A stretch of 25,001 nt of DNA from a virus. The position numbers were made by a program, and so were the translations under genes. This document shows, piece by piece, positions 22,568 through 25,001 of this stretch. Within the stretch, counting starts at the first letter, position 1; every line of letters begins with the position of its first letter. Location of the stretch: positions 1 to 25,001 of IMG/VR virus record IMGVR_UViG_3300042691_008696; one strand, 5' to 3'. The notes below the pieces were generated by a model, which was not told where the DNA came from, did not search any database, and worked only from the letters and a program-made list of their open reading frames with translations.

Positions 22568-22870
22568 CTATGGTTCCTGAGTTTGCTCCCAAAGCCAGCG
22601 AGCGATTTCAAGAGCTAACGTTTTCCATATCAATGACAGAATCAGCCAACCGATCGGCAGAGCCATTCGCACTGCCTCATCGCGAGTTTTCGGAGGGTTA
22701 TCCGACAACATCGCACGAAAAAACCGGTCTGCAACATCGTTGACGAGCCTGCGTTTTCGTTCCCGATTCCTTCTATCACGCTCACCCATTGCCATCGCGT
22801 GACAGCCAAAATGGCGTTCGGCGTCCTCGGTGATTTGCCGGATTTCTCTGTGCAGGAATGCTGCTGTCAT
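22568..22870 (-). CDS. Small protein with C-terminal hydrophobic segment (holin-like candidate)
   Basis: This 100-residue protein has a very basic, polar N-terminal two thirds (RDRRNRERKRR at 31-41) and a hydrophobic segment at about residues 69-89 (ALPIGWLILSLIWKTLALEI), followed by a short Trp-rich tail. The ATG overlaps the stop of the lipoprotein gene (TAATG) and is preceded by GAGGT at a good distance. Position after a peptidase and lipoprotein, size and a single membrane-prone helix fit a holin, antiholin or other lysis accessory, but no sequence family is recognised. The hydrophobic helix contains Lys and Glu, so it could be amphipathic and membrane-associated rather than spanning. Confidence 0.65.
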   Translation of the reverse strand: MTAAFLHREIRQITEDAERHFGCHAMAMGERDRRNRERKRRLVNDVADRFFRAMLSDNPPKTRDEAVRMALPIGWLILSLIWKTLALEIARWLWEQTQEP

Positions 22871-23844
22871 TATTGAAACCTCACAGTCAGGTCCGGCGCA
22901 CCTGAAAGCAGCAGCGTCACCGATTTAGCCGCCGAGTCGTACTGAATGCCTCGTAAGGCTGCAGTCCATTTCGCACGCCATTTCGTCAGCGTGATTTTGG
23001 CCGGTGGTGTCAGCGTGATTGTTTTCGCCGTGTCACTGATGGTGCGAGTCGATGCGGACCACTCGAAAGCAATACCGGCTGTCGCGTTTACGTATCGGCC
23101 CGTTTCGAATATTTCGAATACCGCCGCCGTCGCGACGTCCGGTGCATCGATGTCGATATTCAGCAGTGCCCCAAATGGCTGCTGTGCTGCTTCATCACTT
23201 AAATGAGCGGTCAGAGCAGCGGCAACGGTGTCAACCGTCACCGCTCCCCCGATCACTTCACACGTCACACACGTGCTTTCATCACGAAACGTTCTGAGCG
23301 TGTTAAACCATGTCAGCAACGTCTCATTCGATTTCGCCCCGGGATAGCTTGCCGACTTGTCGTATGGAATCCATCGCGGCACACCGCCCATGCTTGCAGC
23401 CGTTTCAGCGTTCACTTTCTCGATCGCGTACAAATCGGAAGGAATCTTTTCCTGCGAAAGAATTCTTTCTTGCGTGATACACCCACCGCACACGAACGAG
23501 CCGTCCGACGTGTAGAGCGTTGCCACCGGCCCGGACTGCACAGGACGGCTAAAGGTGATCGACGGCTCAGGAACCGGCTCAATAAAATCAGAACCAGCGG
23601 GATCTGGAAGCCCGGAGGCAGGTTGCGGTGTGTCCTCCGGCTCAGGTTCAACCGCTGGTTCTGATTCAGAGGGTTCGTTGAATTTTGTTCGGATGGCCTG
23701 CAGTGCAATTGTATTTGGCATAATAGGCTCATCGTCGACAAATACCGATGCGGCGCGAAGTTGTTGCTTTGCTTCTTCAATGCTGGCTTGCTGCGTTGCA
23801 TCGACGCAGCCAGTCAGCAGGATGATTGCAATGAGATACCGCAT
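22870..23844 (-). CDS. Lipoprotein with thioredoxin-like CxxC segment
   Basis: The N-terminus is a lipoprotein signal: a short hydrophobic run ending in LLTGC, with C13 the predicted lipidated residue. A Glu/Pro-rich linker spans about residues 57-95. Residues 106-185 look like a thioredoxin or glutaredoxin fold: a beta strand (VATLYTSDG), then C119-G-G-C122, and a Val-Pro at 155-156 (GGVPRWIPYD) where such folds carry the cis-proline. A second CxxC lies at C192-C195. The C-terminal 120 residues, rich in Ala and Thr, match nothing I recognise. The ATG lies one base after the peptidase stop and the TAA overlaps the next start. Likely location is a membrane facing the periplasm. Function is inferred only: a disulfide-active envelope protein, a cofactor of the neighbouring cysteine peptidase, or an outer spanin-like protein. 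The lipobox is clear; the thioredoxin assignment is moderate. Confidence 0.75.
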   Translation of the reverse strand: MRYLIAIILLTGCVDATQQASIEEAKQQLRAASVFVDDEPIMPNTIALQAIRTKFNEPSESEPAVEPEPEDTPQPASGLPDPAGSDFIEPVPEPSITFSRPVQSGPVATLYTSDGSFVCGGCITQERILSQEKIPSDLYAIEKVNAETAASMGGVPRWIPYDKSASYPGAKSNETLLTWFNTLRTFRDESTCVTCEVIGGAVTVDTVAAALTAHLSDEAAQQPFGALLNIDIDAPDVATAAVFEIFETGRYVNATAGIAFEWSASTRTISDTAKTITLTPPAKITLTKWRAKWTAALRGIQYDSAAKSVTLLLSGAPDLTVRFQ

Positions 23845-23845
23845 A

Positions 23846-24673
23846 TCAGATCCTCAGAGACTTCTTCAGATCCGCCAGAGTGAACTCACGTGGTTTGACG
23901 TTCGGCATGTCAGAAACACCGACAAACACAGCCCAGCGACTGCTGAGCATTTGGCTGATTGCAGTTGGAGACCACTCAGCCCAGCCTGTATTGCCCCAGC
24001 CTTTGCCCCAACTGTTCATCATCCAGCAATACGGTCTGCCCTGTGAGTCTTTGCGTTCTGAAAGCGAATACAGGCTGATGGCATGCCCGCCACCTTGAGC
24101 CCCGCTGTAATTGTTGACCACCGCAGCATCTACGCTAGAATTCCACGTGATGCCCAGATGAACCGCACCTTGCCCGGATCCCAAAAATGTTCGAATGCCG
24201 TCGTAGCTTGTGAGCTTGTAGGATTTGCCGATTTTGTAGGTTGCTGCGTCTTTTCGCAGTTCTTCAATCGGTCGTGGCCGCGTCGGTTCGTATCGTCCGG
24301 AATACGGCCACAGCTCCTCACGGCAGATACCGAATTCCGTAGCCAGTCGGATACCGCCCTCGATTGTGCTTCCACGGTCTCCGCTGATCTGGTCAAGTCG
24401 CTGCGTCTCGTAGTAACCGTAAGCACGGCTTAGTTGCAGGTCTTCATCACGTGTTGCGATGACGTAGCACCATTCGCATGATGAGCTTATTGAATGCCCT
24501 TGACAGCTTCCGACTGAGCCCTGATTTTCGACGCGGAGAACTGACCGAGGATCTACGCTGACTTCGTTGTAAGTGCCACGCATCGCAAGCACTGGATCTT
24601 CAGCAGGCAATGCTGCGAGGACGTCAAAGCGTTCCAGATCAATACGCCAGCCGCCTGTATGGTATTCGTTCAC
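23846..24673 (-). CDS. Papain-family (C1A-like) cysteine peptidase
   Basis: The 275-residue product carries the ordered catalytic signature of papain-like peptidases. The oxyanion Gln and nucleophile Cys lie in ENQGSVGSCQGH (Q51, C57), the catalytic His in GGGHAISLY (H197), and the Asn in MMNSWGKGWGNTGW (N220, the classical NSWG.GWG motif). The usual Trp after the catalytic Cys (CWAF) is replaced by Gln. No signal peptide or long inhibitory propeptide is visible; only about 45 residues precede the catalytic segment. The GTG start overlaps the stop of the upstream membrane-anchored gene, and the lipoprotein gene begins one base after its stop, so the three form a tight unit. Family knowledge supports peptide-bond hydrolysis. 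Action on host envelope or surface protein during lysis, or as a virion protease, is inference from position. Confidence 0.88.
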   Translation of the reverse strand: MNEYHTGGWRIDLERFDVLAALPAEDPVLAMRGTYNEVSVDPRSVLRVENQGSVGSCQGHSISSSCEWCYVIATRDEDLQLSRAYGYYETQRLDQISGDRGSTIEGGIRLATEFGICREELWPYSGRYEPTRPRPIEELRKDAATYKIGKSYKLTSYDGIRTFLGSGQGAVHLGITWNSSVDAAVVNNYSGAQGGGHAISLYSLSERKDSQGRPYCWMMNSWGKGWGNTGWAEWSPTAISQMLSSRWAVFVGVSDMPNVKPREFTLADLKKSLRI

Positions 24674-25001
24674 GGCTTCACCTCCAGTTTCGCAGCCAAT
24701 TCGCCCTCTGTGTTCGTTGCGATGGCTTCAGCGACTGCGTCCGTATAGCCTCCAAAGTCGTCAGCACGGTTACGGAAACGCTGCTTGTTGAACCATTCAC
24801 TGGCGAGCCGCCTGCCATCGTCTGTCGCACCGTCAAACGGCTGCTGTGCAAGTTCGCGCAGAACTGCAACCTGAGTCTTTCGGTCAGCGTCGTAGGCATC
24901 CTGCAAAACGTCGCTGACAACTGGCTCCGGAGGTTCTGGGTCTGGTGTCGGTGCCGCGTCTCGGTTAAAAAACCAGACGCCAGCAACTACCAGGATAAAC
25001 A
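24670..25001 (-). CDS. Membrane-anchored small protein, runs to the right window edge
   Basis: The frame is open to the window edge. It begins with a hydrophobic stretch reading FILVVAGVWFF, then a short Pro/Glu-rich linker (PTPDPEPPEP), then about 75 soluble residues of charged, probably helical sequence. The two bases at the window edge read TG on the minus strand directly before the TTT codon, so an NTG start codon one base outside the window would give a protein of about 110 residues with an N-terminal signal anchor. The gene ends with TGA overlapping the GTG start of the peptidase gene (GTGA), which implies translational coupling. A TTG within the frame at 24906 would give only the soluble part and is less likely because it discards the membrane segment. 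Its position before a peptidase and a lipoprotein fits an inner-membrane lysis component (an i-spanin or anchored accessory), but no family is recognised. Confidence 0.7.
   Translation of the reverse strand, partial: FILVVAGVWFFNRDAAPTPDPEPPEPVVSDVLQDAYDADRKTQVAVLRELAQQPFDGATDDGRRLASEWFNKQRFRNRADDFGGYTDAVAEAIATNTEGELAAKLEVKP

Overview
The window looks like the late (virion and lysis) region of a tailed double-stranded DNA bacteriophage or prophage. All convincing genes lie on the minus strand, so the biological order runs from base 25001 down to base 1. Most genes overlap by 1 to 4 bases (ATGA, TAATG or TGATG junctions), as in a long polycistronic phage operon. No host genes, integrase, repressor, replication genes, tRNAs, insertion sequences or CRISPR arrays are visible. 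The portal, ClpP-like protease and HK97-fold capsid, with a tape-measure protein but no sheath or baseplate wedge genes, suggest a long non-contractile tail (siphovirus type). A lipobox protein suggests a host with an envelope suited to lipoproteins. The host phylum cannot be fixed from the sequence; an environmental bacterium, possibly a planctomycete, is only a guess.

Layout in transcription order. (1) 25001-22568: a lysis or envelope-like cassette with a membrane-anchored small protein, a papain-family cysteine peptidase, a lipoprotein with a thioredoxin-like CxxC segment, and a small protein with a C-terminal hydrophobic segment. (2) 22567-21733: a structured leader followed by a PAS-domain protein with one membrane segment. 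(3) 21646-18714: a protein of unknown function and two fibre-like beta-rich proteins. (4) 18717-16108: HNH endonuclease, small terminase and large terminase. (5) 16096-11322: portal, FkbM-like methyltransferase, ClpP-like prohead protease, a small zinc-ribbon membrane protein between two terminators, and the major capsid protein with its own promoter and leader. (6) 11216-8065: a capsid-associated protein, a GT-A-type glycosyltransferase, a small overlapping ORF, the head-tail connector, head closure, gp10-like and tail terminator proteins. (7) 8062-4740: tail tube, an unknown protein, the tail assembly chaperone pair with a -1 frameshift, and the tape measure. (8) 4740-113: distal tail proteins ending in a large adhesin-like protein of about 1,000 residues.

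The morphogenetic genes would package DNA, build and mature the head, join it to the tail and build the host-recognition apparatus. Points beyond a standard late operon are the PAS membrane protein and papain-like peptidase in the lysis-like region, the methyltransferase and glycosyltransferase among the head genes, the promoter plus nested terminator ahead of the capsid gene, an overprinted gene pair at the connector, and a domain shared by two distant fibre genes.
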